A DNA stretch of 64,000 nt from an uncultured Acinetobacter sp. (GTDB taxonomy: Bacteria > Pseudomonadota > Gammaproteobacteria > Pseudomonadales > Moraxellaceae): NCBI RefSeq assembly GCF_947493735.1, contig NZ_CANLSL010000008.1:1-64000 (forward strand), given 5' to 3'. The translations under genes were made by a program, and so were the position numbers. Positions 31,524-41,399 of the stretch are shown here, in pieces (the stretch's first letter is position 1; every line of letters starts with the position of its first letter). The notes under the pieces were generated by a model. The model did not search any database and was not told where the DNA came from. It worked only from the letters and a program-made list of their open reading frames with translations.

Positions 31524-32926
31524 TCATTCCTGTTATATTGGCTGGTGGTTTCGGTACGAGACTTTGGCCTTTATCTAGAACGCAATATCCTAAGCAATTT
31601 TTATCCTTGCTAAATAAAGATTCGACTTTATTACAGGAAACTTATTCGAGGTTGATCGGGTTGCCAATAGAAAAACCGATTGTTGTGTGCAGTGAGGAAC
31701 ATCGATTTTTAGCAGCAGAGCAGTTGCGGTTGGTTGGTTTGGAAACTTCTAAAATTATTTTAGAGCCTGAAGGTAAAAATACCGCCCCTGCAATTGCATT
31801 GGCTGCGCTTACAGCTTTGAAGAGTGGAAGTGATGCGACATTATTGGTGCTATCTGCGGATCATTTAATTGCAAACACTGAAAAATTTCAGCAATGCATA
31901 GTGTCAGCGATGCCTCTGGTTGAGCAAGATAAATTAGTAACGTTTGGTATTGTTCCTACTCAAGCAGAAACGGGGTATGGTTATATTGAACAAGGTGAAA
32001 AAAATGGTAATGGCTTTGAAGTATTACGATTTGTTGAAAAACCAAATAAAGAAACTGCTCAGCAATACATAGCAAGCCAAAAATTTCTTTGGAATAGTGG
32101 GATGTTTATGTTTAAGGCATCCCAGTATCTTGCTGAGCTAGTAAAGTTTGCGCCAGAAATTGAAAGTGCGTGTCAGCAAGCAATTTCAAATACTGCAGAG
32201 GATGGTGTGTTTGTTCGTGTTGGAAAAGAAGCATTTGGTGTATGTCCAGCGGATTCGATTGATTACGCAGTGATGGAGAAAACTAAGAATGCTGTTGTCG
32301 TACCTTTGGATGTGGTTTGGAGTGATGTAGGGTCCTGGTCTGCTCTGTGGGAAGTTAGTAAGCAAGACGAAAGTGGTAATGTCACTCACGGCGATGTGTT
32401 GATACACGAGAGCGAGAATAATCTAATTTATTCGAATAGTAGATTGGTTTCTGTAATAGGCTTGCATGATACCATTGTAGTAGAAACCAAGGATGCTGTA
32501 CTGGTTGCAAATAAAACAAATGTTCAAGATGTTAAAACGATTGTTGATCAACTAAAAAAAACTGGACGCCAGGAGTACTATAATCACCGTGAAGTTATGA
32601 GGCCGTGGGGTGTTTATGATAGTGTTGATAGTGGCTTGAGATATCAGGTTAAGCGAATAACGGTTAAACCAGGTGCTAAGTTGTCTGTTCAAATGCACTA
32701 CCATAGAGCTGAGCATTGGATAGTTGTCAGTGGTACAGCCAGAATATCTAATGGTGAAAAAACATATTTGTTAACTGAAAACCAATCTACTTATATTCCT
32801 AGTGGTGAAGTACATGCATTGGAAAACCCTGGAAAGATTCCGCTTGAGTTAATTGAAGTTCAATCAGGTTCATATTTAGGTGAAGATGACATCGTAAGGT
32901 ATGAAGACAAATATGGGCGTATTTAA
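31520..32926 (+). CDS. manC: Mannose-1-phosphate guanylyltransferase / mannose-6-phosphate isomerase
   Basis: A 468-residue type II bifunctional enzyme supplying GDP-mannose. The N-terminal nucleotidyltransferase carries GGFGTRLWPLSRTQYPKQF and the FVEKPNKETAQQY motif. The C-terminal cupin isomerase domain has VKPGAKLSVQMHYHRAEHWI with metal-binding histidines. It forms the GDP-mannose route with manB. The start codon overlaps the preceding broken gene's stop. The IS30 insertion may have made manC depend on a promoter inside or beside the IS. Confidence 0.95.
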   Translation: MIIPVILAGGFGTRLWPLSRTQYPKQFLSLLNKDSTLLQETYSRLIGLPIEKPIVVCSEEHRFLAAEQLRLVGLETSKIILEPEGKNTAPAIALAALTALKSGSDATLLVLSADHLIANTEKFQQCIVSAMPLVEQDKLVTFGIVPTQAETGYGYIEQGEKNGNGFEVLRFVEKPNKETAQQYIASQKFLWNSGMFMFKASQYLAELVKFAPEIESACQQAISNTAEDGVFVRVGKEAFGVCPADSIDYAVMEKTKNAVVVPLDVVWSDVGSWSALWEVSKQDESGNVTHGDVLIHESENNLIYSNSRLVSVIGLHDTIVVETKDAVLVANKTNVQDVKTIVDQLKKTGRQEYYNHREVMRPWGVYDSVDSGLRYQVKRITVKPGAKLSVQMHYHRAEHWIVVSGTARISNGEKTYLLTENQSTYIPSGEVHALENPGKIPLELIEVQSGSYLGEDDIVRYEDKYGRI

Positions 32927-33016
32927 GGGATAAAGTTTAAAATAATTGCATATGAACTTATTTTATATTTCTCTTAGTGGTGTTTGTAGTTGGTTTTTAG
33001 TATTGAAAATTTAAGT

Positions 33017-33042
33017 CAACCCCTACCAATAAGGGGCTGTTG
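33017..33042 (+). other. Hairpin in the manC-galU gap
   Basis: The sequence caac-cccct-accaata-agggg-ct-gttg can fold into a two-part stem just before galU. No T tract follows, so it is not a standard terminator. It could be a processing or regulatory stem within the operon. Confidence 0.3.
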
Positions 33043-33070
33043 AGTTAAAAGTAAATTAAGGTGTTTTGTT

Positions 33071-33940
33071 GTGAATGTAAAAAAAGCTATTCTACCTGTT
33101 GCGGGGTTTGGTACACGGTTATTACCAGCAAGCAAGTCTATTCCTAAAGAAATGATTACAGTAGTTGATCGTCCAGCAATTGATTATGTTGTGCAGGAAG
33201 CGATTGAGGCGGGTATTGATACGATCATCTTGGTGAATCATCCTGCAAAACAAGCTATTGAAAATTATTTTGATCGTAATGCGGAGCTTGAGAATCTTTT
33301 AGAGAAAAAGAAAAAAACCAAAATCTTAGATGAGATTCGAGCAATTGTGCCTGATCACGTGACTGTGGTTGCTGTACGTCAGCCTGAGCCACTTGGCCTG
33401 GGGCATGCAGTACTCTGTGCGGAAAAAGTGATTGGTAATGAACCTTTTGCAGTATTACTTCCAGATGTATTGGTCGACTCTGCTGATCAGAATAATTTGG
33501 CGCAAATGATTGCGCAATTTGAGCAAAATCAAGCGTCACAAATCATGGTGGAAGACGTTGCGCCTGAACGTGTTGATCAATATGGTATTGTTAAACTCGA
33601 GAAGCAAGGTGAGAAAAACACCACCAATATTTTGGGCTTGGTTGAAAAGCCTTCGGTGGGTGAGGCGCCATCGACTTTGGCAGTGGTGGGGCGTTATGTG
33701 TTTACACCTGAAATCTTTAAATACTTAAAAGAGACGCAGGCGGATAAGTCTGGTGAAATCCAGTTAACCGATGCCATGGCAAAATTGTTAGATGTTCAAA
33801 ACATCCAAGCATTCACCTTGCATGGACAAACTTATGATTGTGGGAGTAAGATTGGTTATTTAAAAGCGATCTTGCATTATGCAACACAGCGTGATGAACT
33901 CAAGGATGAGCTACTAGAATTTATTAAAACATTAAATTAA
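33071..33940 (+). CDS. galU: UTP-glucose-1-phosphate uridylyltransferase
   Basis: A 289-residue enzyme making UDP-glucose from UTP and glucose-1-P. Landmarks are KAILPVAGFGTRLLPASKSIPKEM at the nucleotide-binding N-terminus, VRQPEPLGLGHAVLCAE, LPDVLVD and the GLVEKP motif. It starts with GTG and has aagg upstream. UDP-glucose feeds Ugd (UDP-glucuronate) and GalE (UDP-galactose). It begins the galU-ugd-pgi-galE module characteristic of Acinetobacter capsule loci. Confidence 0.96.
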   Translation: MNVKKAILPVAGFGTRLLPASKSIPKEMITVVDRPAIDYVVQEAIEAGIDTIILVNHPAKQAIENYFDRNAELENLLEKKKKTKILDEIRAIVPDHVTVVAVRQPEPLGLGHAVLCAEKVIGNEPFAVLLPDVLVDSADQNNLAQMIAQFEQNQASQIMVEDVAPERVDQYGIVKLEKQGEKNTTNILGLVEKPSVGEAPSTLAVVGRYVFTPEIFKYLKETQADKSGEIQLTDAMAKLLDVQNIQAFTLHGQTYDCGSKIGYLKAILHYATQRDELKDELLEFIKTLN

Positions 33941-33953
33941 GTTGGTTTAGGTT

Positions 33954-35207
33954 ATGTATATCAGGGTTTTAGGCGCATCAGTAAATGCAGCTGTGATGGC
34001 ATATCGTATGTCCTTAATCGGCCATCATGTCAATTGGCAAACATTGGATAAAGACTTGTCCAATCGGTTGAAACAATCAGAAATGATTTTTGATGATTGT
34101 GAGTTGAGTTGTAGTTTGCGAGAACAGATGAGCCTTAACCTATTGAACGTCGATGAGCCGTGTACAGAATACACCTATACTGTGTGTATTCTTGCGATAA
34201 ATAACGAGCAATATTTGGCCTTTGATTTGTTGCGAGAAAATTTTTCTCGGTATAAATATAAATTAGTGATTAATTATGCCAACTTAGGCATGGGGAAAAC
34301 TCGTGAGTTACAACAAGAACTTGCGATTAAGAATATCGTTTATATTCCTGATGCGATACAAGAGGGGCGTTTGCTGACAAGTTTCTTGGATAGTGGGCTG
34401 ATTGTTGGCAATGAAAACCCTGAGAATGAAGTCATTATTCGTGAAATGTTTCGACCGATTTATCCTCTGAGCCAACAATATAACTTTCTCAGCATTCAAG
34501 CGGCAGAGTTTACTAAATTATCTGTATCAGGATTCTTGGCGGCAAAAGTCAGTTTTATGAATGACTTATCTAATGTTGCGGAATCACTTGGGATCGATAT
34601 TGAAGAAGTGCGAGTCGCAATGTCGATGGATGAACGTGTAGGTGCGCATTATTTGTATCCAGGCTGTGGCTTTGGTGGGAGTAATTTTACCCGTGATATT
34701 TTAAAGCTCAAAGAAGTGGTGCTGGAAACAGGAAATGTCAGTGGCTTGCTGGATAAGATTTGGGATATTAATGAAAATCAAAAAGAAATCATTTTCCGTA
34801 AAATATGGAAATTGTTTGATTGTCATTTAGAGAATAAGGTTATCGCCTTTTGGGGTGCATCATTTAAACCCAATAGTAAAAGCGTTGCGCAGTCGCCAAT
34901 TTTAAAAGTGTTGGAGGCATGTTGGTCGCAAGGAGCAATTACCCAAGTACACGATCCACGGGCATTATCGGAGTTGCAGGCGCTTTATCCAGATCAGCAT
35001 TTATTAAAATTGTATGATGATCAATATGATGCAGTCGATGGTGCGGATGTCTTATGTTTGGTGACAGAGTGGAAGCAATACTGGAGCCCTGATTACCAGA
35101 AGTTAATTAAAAAAATGCGCCATCCAAATCTCATTGATGGTCGTAATATTTATAATCCTTTATATGTTGAAAACCAAGGGTTTAATTATATTGGTATTGG
35201 ACGCTGA
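33954..35207 (+). CDS. UDP-glucose dehydrogenase-like protein lacking the catalytic cysteine
   Basis: A 417-residue homologue of UDP-glucose/GDP-mannose dehydrogenases. The middle and C-terminal domains align well (EFTKLSVSGFLAAKVSFMND, MSMDERVGAHYLYPGCGFGG, then VIAFWGASFKPNSKS). However, the active-site motif GGSCFPKD reads GGSNFTRD, so the cysteine is Asn244 (AAT at 34683), and the N-terminal NAD motif GxGxxG is degraded to VLGASVNAAVMA. Without the cysteine the family's two-step oxidation should fail. The frame is intact, so it may be a regulatory or structural pseudoenzyme, or a recent loss covered by the intact ugd at 22211. Confidence 0.8.
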   Translation: MYIRVLGASVNAAVMAYRMSLIGHHVNWQTLDKDLSNRLKQSEMIFDDCELSCSLREQMSLNLLNVDEPCTEYTYTVCILAINNEQYLAFDLLRENFSRYKYKLVINYANLGMGKTRELQQELAIKNIVYIPDAIQEGRLLTSFLDSGLIVGNENPENEVIIREMFRPIYPLSQQYNFLSIQAAEFTKLSVSGFLAAKVSFMNDLSNVAESLGIDIEEVRVAMSMDERVGAHYLYPGCGFGGSNFTRDILKLKEVVLETGNVSGLLDKIWDINENQKEIIFRKIWKLFDCHLENKVIAFWGASFKPNSKSVAQSPILKVLEACWSQGAITQVHDPRALSELQALYPDQHLLKLYDDQYDAVDGADVLCLVTEWKQYWSPDYQKLIKKMRHPNLIDGRNIYNPLYVENQGFNYIGIGR

Positions 35208-35219
35208 GAGGATTGAACT

Positions 35220-36857
35220 ATGTCACCACTTATGATGAAAGTGCTTGATCAGCTTGCAGAGCAATTTAAAAATACGCATATTACCGAGTTGTTTGAACGG
35301 GATGTGAGTCGATTCCAGTCGATGCATATTAAAAGTAATGGGATTTTATTTGATTTTAGTAAGCAGCGTATGGATGCAAGTGTGCTTGATGCGCTGATTC
35401 AACTTGCCGATGAAAAACAACTTTTCGAATGGATTCAAAAACTATTTTCGACAGCATGTATTAATCATACCGAACAGCGCAGTGCAATGCACTGGGCGCT
35501 ACGAATGCCGAAACTGCAAGATGAATCTGATGTTAATTTTCAGGTGAATCAACAGGTTCATCTGCAACTTGAAAAAATGCAAGAGTTGGTTGATAAGATT
35601 CATTCTGGGCAATTCCGTGGTGCGACAGGTGAAAAAATTACTGATGTCGTCAATATCGGAGTCGGTGGGTCAGATCTTGGACCGTTGATGGTGTGTAATG
35701 CGTTGGCATCACATCGTTCTGATCCTGATGTTCGAGTGCGTTTTGCTTCGACTATGGATGGTAGCCAGCTGAGCCAGATTCTGCAAAAGCTTCGTCCAGC
35801 ATCGACATTGTTTATTATTTCCTCAAAATCATTTACCACCATTGATACCTTGTCAAATGCACAAACTGCAAAACAATGGCTGATGCAGTCTTTAGGTCAA
35901 AGTGCCTCTGTATTGAATTGCCATTTTATTGGTGTCTCTACACGAAGCGACAAAATGACCGAGTGGGGAATTGCACCAAATTTACAGCTTAATCTTTGGG
36001 ATTGGGTGGGTGGTCGTTATTCGTTGTGGTCAGCAATTGGTTTGCCGATAGCGATTACCTTTGGTATGGATGCGTTTAACGAGTTGCTTCGTGGTGCGTA
36101 TGATATGGATCAGCACTTCAAAACCATGCCGTGGCAAAGTAATATTCCAGTATTGTTGGCATTGATTGGGATTTGGAATACCAATTACTTGGATATTCAG
36201 ACCCATGCGATTTTGCCTTATGATGGGCGGTTGGAATATTTGACATCTTATTTGCAACAACTTGAAATGGAGTCAAATGGAAAGTCGATTCGTCGTAATA
36301 ATCAAGATGAAGTGGACTATAGTACCTGCCCGATTATTTGGGGAGAAGTGGGACCAAATGCACAGCATGCTTTTTATCAGTTGCTCCATCAAGGCACCAT
36401 CACGGTATCAACCGATTTTGTCATTACTAAGCATCGCAAGTATTATCATCAATCGATTGCGAAACAAGAATCGCACTATGAGGCTTTGCAACAACAACAC
36501 CAATTGGCGATTGCGAACTGTCTTGCGCAGTCACGTTTGCTTGCATTTGGTAATCAAGCAGTACAAACTCAAGATGGCGAAGAAGTGCCTAAATATCGTC
36601 AATATCATGGCAATAAACCAAGTTCAACCATTATTCTTCAACAGCTTAGCCCATATTATTTAGGGCAATTAATTGCTATGTACGAACATAAAGTCTTTGT
36701 GCAGTCGGTAATTTGGGATATTAACCCTTTCGATCAGTGGGGGGTTGAAATGGGTAAAGCCATTGCCAAAGAGATTTTGCCTTATCTTGCTGAAAATCAA
36801 ATTGACCATCACATTGATGCATCAACGCAAGGCTTACTACGAGAATTTTTAAGTTAA
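35220..36857 (+). CDS. pgi: Glucose-6-phosphate isomerase
   Basis: A 545-residue phosphoglucose isomerase interconverting glucose-6-P and fructose-6-P, which links central metabolism to sugar-nucleotide synthesis (mannose through fructose-6-P, glucose through glucose-6-P). Landmarks are [14 protein letters not shown], the phosphate-binding [14 protein letters not shown], the signature [18 protein letters not shown] and the C-terminal [13 protein letters not shown]. It lies 12 bp after the ugd-like gene with gagagg as ribosome binding site. Confidence 0.97.
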   Translation: MSPLMMKVLDQLAEQFKNTHITELFERDVSRFQSMHIKSNGILFDFSKQRMDASVLDALIQLADEKQLFEWIQKLFSTACINHTEQRSAMHWALRMPKLQDESDVNFQVNQQVHLQLEKMQELVDKIHSGQFRGATGEKITDVVNIGVGGSDLGPLMVCNALASHRSDPDVRVRFASTMDGSQLSQILQKLRPASTLFIISSKSFTTIDTLSNAQTAKQWLMQSLGQSASVLNCHFIGVSTRSDKMTEWGIAPNLQLNLWDWVGGRYSLWSAIGLPIAITFGMDAFNELLRGAYDMDQHFKTMPWQSNIPVLLALIGIWNTNYLDIQTHAILPYDGRLEYLTSYLQQLEMESNGKSIRRNNQDEVDYSTCPIIWGEVGPNAQHAFYQLLHQGTITVSTDFVITKHRKYYHQSIAKQESHYEALQQQHQLAIANCLAQSRLLAFGNQAVQTQDGEEVPKYRQYHGNKPSSTIILQQLSPYYLGQLIAMYEHKVFVQSVIWDINPFDQWGVEMGKAIAKEILPYLAENQIDHHIDASTQGLLREFLS

Positions 36858-36869
36858 TTTGAGGTTTTT

Positions 36870-37892
36870 ATGATTTTAGTGGCTGGAGGTGCTGGATATA
36901 TTGGCTCACATACTTGTGTTGAATTAATCAAACACGGCTATGAGATCCTTGTGCTTGATAATTTTTCGAATAGCTCACCAAAAGTTTTTGATCGTTTAAA
37001 GAAAATTACTGGTCAAGATATTCCTTATGTTGATGTGGATATTCGGGATGAAGTCGGTCTTGAGACAGTATTTTCTAAATATAATATTCAGGCTGTGATT
37101 CATTTTGCAGGTCTCAAAGCGGTCGGCGAAAGTATGCTGAATCCTTTGGCTTATTTTGAAAATAACATTTCAGGCACATCGACTTTGCTCAAAGTGATGA
37201 AAAAGTTTGCTGTAAAGCACATGATTTTTAGTTCTTCAGCAACGGTTTATGGTGAGCTCAATCCAAGCCCTTATCAAGAATCAATGCAGACAGGGATGCC
37301 AACGAATAATTATGGTTATACCAAGCTAGTGATTGAACAAATGCTACAAAAGCTTGCTCAGGCGGAGGATGGATGGTCTATTGCCTTGCTTCGTTATTTT
37401 AATCCGATTGGCGCCCATCCAAGTGGTCTGATTGGTGAGCATCCAAAAGGCATACCAAATAATTTATTGCCATTCTTGACGCAAGTTGCGGTTGGGATTC
37501 GTGAGAAACTCAATATTTTTGGTGGTGATTATGATACCGCCGACGGTACAGCTGTCCGTGATTATTTACATGTTGTTGATTTGGCGGTGGCACATGTGTT
37601 GGCATTGAAAAACCGATTAAATAATACAGGTTGTGATGTTTGGAATGTTGGGACAGGGAATGGCTACTCTGTTTTGGCGATTACAAACACCTTTGAGCAA
37701 GTCAACCAGTTGCAAGTACCATATGAAATTGTTGAGCGCCGAGAAGGTGATTTGGCAAGTTTTTATGCAGACTCATCGAAAATTCAAAATGAATTGGGTT
37801 GGAGTGTACAGTATCAATTGGATGATATGTTGCGACACAGTTGGAATTGGCAAAAAAACAATCCAAATGGTTATGATGTGTTAGAAAGTTAA
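36870..37892 (+). CDS. galE: UDP-glucose 4-epimerase
   Basis: A 340-residue short-chain dehydrogenase family epimerase making UDP-galactose (or UDP-GalNAc) from the gluco form. Visible are VAGGAGYIGSHTCVEL, SSSATVYG with the catalytic Ser, YGYTKLVIEQML with the YxxxK pair and the RYFNPIGAHPSGLIGE substrate loop. It ends the galU-ugd-pgi-galE module and lies 12 bp after pgi. UDP-Glc versus UDP-GlcNAc preference cannot be decided from sequence alone. Confidence 0.93.
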   Translation: MILVAGGAGYIGSHTCVELIKHGYEILVLDNFSNSSPKVFDRLKKITGQDIPYVDVDIRDEVGLETVFSKYNIQAVIHFAGLKAVGESMLNPLAYFENNISGTSTLLKVMKKFAVKHMIFSSSATVYGELNPSPYQESMQTGMPTNNYGYTKLVIEQMLQKLAQAEDGWSIALLRYFNPIGAHPSGLIGEHPKGIPNNLLPFLTQVAVGIREKLNIFGGDYDTADGTAVRDYLHVVDLAVAHVLALKNRLNNTGCDVWNVGTGNGYSVLAITNTFEQVNQLQVPYEIVERREGDLASFYADSSKIQNELGWSVQYQLDDMLRHSWNWQKNNPNGYDVLES

Positions 37893-37900
37893 ATTTATTT

Positions 37901-37940
37901 TGATCATCATAGTGTTAAAATACTTCTATAACACTGATCA
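37901..37940 (+). promoter_or_regulatory. Inverted repeat directly upstream of kpsC
   Basis: tgatca-tcat-agtgtta pairs with taacac-tgatca around an 11-base loop. It ends 9 bases before the kpsC ATG, where no clear ribosome binding site is visible. It may be an operator-like palindrome or a translation-controlling stem. No regulator is suggested by the sequence. Confidence 0.35.
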
Positions 37941-37949
37941 TGGTTAATT

Positions 37950-39968
37950 ATGCTTGTTACATCCAAAGGTTTGCTTGCAATAAAGGGTTTGTCGCAACTG
38001 GTCGATGAACCCGTACAACACTTTGCCAACTTTAATAATTCTAAGCATCAATGCGTAGCAGGATGGGGACGGAAAAAAAGCTTTTTCCGTGCGCAGCGTT
38101 ATGCACAAAAACATCATTTGCAATTGGTCTGTTTAGAAGATGGTTTTATTCGTTCAATGGGCTTGGGTAAGGATAATTATCCTCCATTATCGATTGTTTA
38201 TGATAAAACAGGTATTTATTTTGATGCCACACAGACTTCTGACTTGGAAAGCTTAATTAAAAAATTTGAACATGAAGCAGATAACCTGCGAGCAAAAAAA
38301 TTGATAGAAGCCATCATTGATGCGGAAATCAGCAAATATAATTTAAAATTTCAAGAGATAGATCCAAAGCAATTTCAGCCACAAAAAAATATTCTGGTTG
38401 TTGATCAAACGTTTGGGGATCAATCCATCGGCTGTGCAGGTGCAGATCAAACCAGTTTTTATAAAATGCTTGAGATTGCGATCTCTTCTCACCCTAACGC
38501 AAAAATTTGGCTCAAAGTCCATCCTGATGTGGTTGCGGGGAAAGCTAAGGGACATTTTAACCCTATTGATTTGAAAAAATATTCTCAAGTTGAATTATTT
38601 GCAGATTATGTCAATCCCATTGCACTCATAAAGCAAATGGATGAGGTGTATGTGGTGAGTTCGCAAATGGGCTTTGAGGCATTATTGTGTGGCAAAAAAG
38701 TCCATTGTTTCGGCGTACCTTGGTATGCAGGATGGGGGCTCACTGATGATCAGTACGCACCTTTAGACATTTTAAAAGATCGTCGCAAAGTGCAACGCTC
38801 GCTTGCGCATTTATTTAGCTGTGCTTATTTGAAGTATGCACGTTATCTTTCGCCTGTAACAGGTGAGCGTTGTGAGTTTGAAGTGCTTCTTGAATTGATT
38901 AAGGTAAATATTTCAGCGCAAAAACAACTTCCCGATCAGTTGGTTGCTTACGGGTTTTCACGGTGGAAAAAACGCTTCTTGCCACAATATTTGCAGTTTT
39001 CTCATGTGCAACTATCATTTAATACATGGACCAAGCCGAAGTCAAATAAATACGTGGTTGCATGGGGTAAAAAAGCACGCATACTCAAGGATCAAGATTT
39101 TAAACATGTGACGACGGTTGAAGATGGTTTTGTTCGCTCAAGTGGTTTAGGTGCAAATCTGATTCGACCGTACTCTTTGGTTTTTGATGATGTGGGGATT
39201 TATTATGATGCGACCCGACCGTCTCGATTAGAGCAACTGCTTAATGATATTGAGCTTGATCAGCATCAAGTCGAGCGCGCCAAGAAGCTTATTGAGCAAC
39301 TCAACCGACTATCAATCAGTAAATATAATATTGGCGAACGAAAAGAATTACTACGTCCACAGCATGAACGTGTGTTACTTGTGACTGGGCAAGTTGAAGA
39401 TGATGAATCAATTCGCTTAGGTAGTTTGCAAATCAAAACCAACTTGGCACTGCTAAAACATGTTCGTGAACAGCATCCTGATGCTTATATTATTTACAAG
39501 CCACACCCAGACGTTCATGCAGGGTTGCGACTTGGAAAAATCCAAGATGCCGATCTCGAACGGTATGCTGATGCAGTCGAGCTAGATGCATCGATTGTGG
39601 AGTGTTTTGGGATCATTGATGAGCTACACACCATCACATCATTGAGTGGTTTTGAAGCCTTACTTCGAGGGAAACAGGTGTATTGCTATGGCATGCCATT
39701 TTATGCGGGCTGGGGGCTGACAATAGATACTGAACAAATTCAACGTCGCCAACGTCGTCTAAATCTTTTCGAGCTCACCTATGGCGTGTTGGTTGAATAT
39801 GCTACGTACAATTTGCCACAGACTGCGCCGTACAAATTAGCAAGAGTTAACTTGGAGGATGTCATTACACAAGTCGTTTCTGAGCGCACTCAAAATATTA
39901 GTTCTCCAAAACTACAGTCGACTTTTGCCAAAATTCGTGCCAAACTTATATATAGTAAATGTTTGTAA
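37950..39968 (+). CDS. kpsC: Capsule polysaccharide beta-Kdo transferase KpsC
   Basis: A 672-residue protein with two tandem homologous transferase modules: AGWGRKKSFFRAQRYA...LEDGFIRSMGLG in the N-terminal half and VAWGKKARILKD...VEDGFVRSSGLG in the C-terminal half. Each is followed by a YDATxxSxLE stretch and ends in a FYAGWGL-type motif. KpsC alternately adds beta-linked Kdo residues to build the linker on phosphatidylglycerol that anchors group 2 capsules. Together with KpsS it shows that this locus makes an ABC-transporter-dependent capsule. The order and length are normal. Confidence 0.94.
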   Translation: MLVTSKGLLAIKGLSQLVDEPVQHFANFNNSKHQCVAGWGRKKSFFRAQRYAQKHHLQLVCLEDGFIRSMGLGKDNYPPLSIVYDKTGIYFDATQTSDLESLIKKFEHEADNLRAKKLIEAIIDAEISKYNLKFQEIDPKQFQPQKNILVVDQTFGDQSIGCAGADQTSFYKMLEIAISSHPNAKIWLKVHPDVVAGKAKGHFNPIDLKKYSQVELFADYVNPIALIKQMDEVYVVSSQMGFEALLCGKKVHCFGVPWYAGWGLTDDQYAPLDILKDRRKVQRSLAHLFSCAYLKYARYLSPVTGERCEFEVLLELIKVNISAQKQLPDQLVAYGFSRWKKRFLPQYLQFSHVQLSFNTWTKPKSNKYVVAWGKKARILKDQDFKHVTTVEDGFVRSSGLGANLIRPYSLVFDDVGIYYDATRPSRLEQLLNDIELDQHQVERAKKLIEQLNRLSISKYNIGERKELLRPQHERVLLVTGQVEDDESIRLGSLQIKTNLALLKHVREQHPDAYIIYKPHPDVHAGLRLGKIQDADLERYADAVELDASIVECFGIIDELHTITSLSGFEALLRGKQVYCYGMPFYAGWGLTIDTEQIQRRQRRLNLFELTYGVLVEYATYNLPQTAPYKLARVNLEDVITQVVSERTQNISSPKLQSTFAKIRAKLIYSKCL

Positions 39969-40108
39969 GAATTTGTTTACTGTTTTGCGATTTGAAATCT
40001 TGATAAAAAGTAAGCCATTTTAAATGGTTTTATTTTTAATGAGATGGCTTGAAGAGTCAAACAGCTATCGAGTTTTGATTTCGAAAATTTTCTAAATGAG
40101 GGCTCGGT

Positions 40109-41389
40109 ATGTCGTTACATCTTCATCAGTTGATGAAATCTGAACGCCTCATGATCCTTCAGGGGCCAATGGGAAATTATTTTACACAGTTTTGCCATTG
40201 GTTAGAGCGACATCAAAAATATTATTATAAAGTCAATTTTAATGGTGGGGATTGGTTTTTCTCACGTGGACTAAATAATCTTCACTATCGTGGACAGCTC
40301 GCCGAATTCGAAGATTGGTTAGTGCTGCACATTAAAGATAAGCAAATAGATGCGATGGTATGTTTTGGTGATTGTCGTTTTTATCATCGCATTGCTAAAC
40401 GCGTTTCTGAAGAGTTAAATATTGACTTCTTTGTCTTTGAAGAGGGTTATGTTCGACCAAACTATATTACTTTTGAGCATAATGGCGTCAATGACTTCTC
40501 CGATTTTAAAAAATTTTATGATCGCTCGGATCAAACCATTCCTGATTTACCTCTACCTGATCACCCACAAGAAGTTTATCCAAGTTTTACTTTTTTGATT
40601 CGCTCGGCGGTTTGTTTTTATTTGATGTGGGTGATATGTACTTTTCTCTACCCACATTATCGTCATCACCGAATGATTAGACCTTCTGTTGAGGTGTTTT
40701 ATTGGCTCCGGGCTGGAGTACGCAAGCTGATTAATAAACAAGTGGATTCATATAAGTTTCTAAATTTGATTCAGCATCATACCGACCGTTATTTTACCGT
40801 AGCACTACAAGTACACAACGACTCACAAGTGCAAGTGCATAGTGATTATGTCGATGTGCGTGATTTTATTCACGAAGTGGTGATATCTTTTGCAAAAGAA
40901 GCCGATACGTCTCTGCATCTTGTTTTTAAGCATCATCCAATGGATCGTGGTTATAGACATTATGGCCAATTGTTGCGCGAGTTAGCCAGTGAATATGGTC
41001 TTGATGGGCGAGTGCATTATATGTGTGATGTGCATTTGCCGACATTGATGAAGCACAGTTTGGGGGTGGTTACCATCAATAGCACGACTGGGATTCAGGC
41101 TTTACATCATGGCAAACCAGTAATTGCATTAGGGCGTGCGATTTATAATTTACCGAAGTTAACCTTTCAGGGAAGTCTAGATCAGTTTTGGAAAAACCCA
41201 GGTCGTGTCAATCGTTTACATTACCGTCGCTTCCGCTATGCTTTGGTGCATTATTCACAGCTCAATGGTGCGTATTATGGTCGATCGCCATGGATGCAAG
41301 CCTATGATGAAAAAGGCTTTGATCATCGCTTCAGTCACTTATTAGAGAGCCAAAAGACCAAAGAAAAGTTACGTGTTGTAAAGGATTAA
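40109..41389 (+). CDS. kpsS: Capsule polysaccharide Kdo transferase KpsS
   Basis: A 426-residue KpsS/LipB-like protein. It starts the Kdo linker by adding the first beta-Kdo to lyso-phosphatidylglycerol, and KpsC extends it. The family start ILQGPMGNYFTQFCHWLE, the central FVFEEGYVRPNYIT (glycosyltransferase active-site region) and VFKHHPMDRGYRHY / INSTTGIQALHHGKPV are visible. It is the last capsule gene, separated from kpsC by about 140 bp and followed by a thioesterase 10 bp later. Confidence 0.93.
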   Translation: MSLHLHQLMKSERLMILQGPMGNYFTQFCHWLERHQKYYYKVNFNGGDWFFSRGLNNLHYRGQLAEFEDWLVLHIKDKQIDAMVCFGDCRFYHRIAKRVSEELNIDFFVFEEGYVRPNYITFEHNGVNDFSDFKKFYDRSDQTIPDLPLPDHPQEVYPSFTFLIRSAVCFYLMWVICTFLYPHYRHHRMIRPSVEVFYWLRAGVRKLINKQVDSYKFLNLIQHHTDRYFTVALQVHNDSQVQVHSDYVDVRDFIHEVVISFAKEADTSLHLVFKHHPMDRGYRHYGQLLRELASEYGLDGRVHYMCDVHLPTLMKHSLGVVTINSTTGIQALHHGKPVIALGRAIYNLPKLTFQGSLDQFWKNPGRVNRLHYRRFRYALVHYSQLNGAYYGRSPWMQAYDEKGFDHRFSHLLESQKTKEKLRVVKD

Positions 41390-41399
41390 TGCATTCGAT

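Noticed and set aside
36262-36663. 133-residue plus-strand ORF inside pgi
   Set aside because: It is out of frame with an intact pgi and has no recognisable motif.
40010-40040. AT-rich stem (ccattttaaatgg) followed by T-rich sequence between kpsC and kpsS
   Set aside because: The stem is only about 5 bp, too weak to call a terminator between two genes likely to work together.
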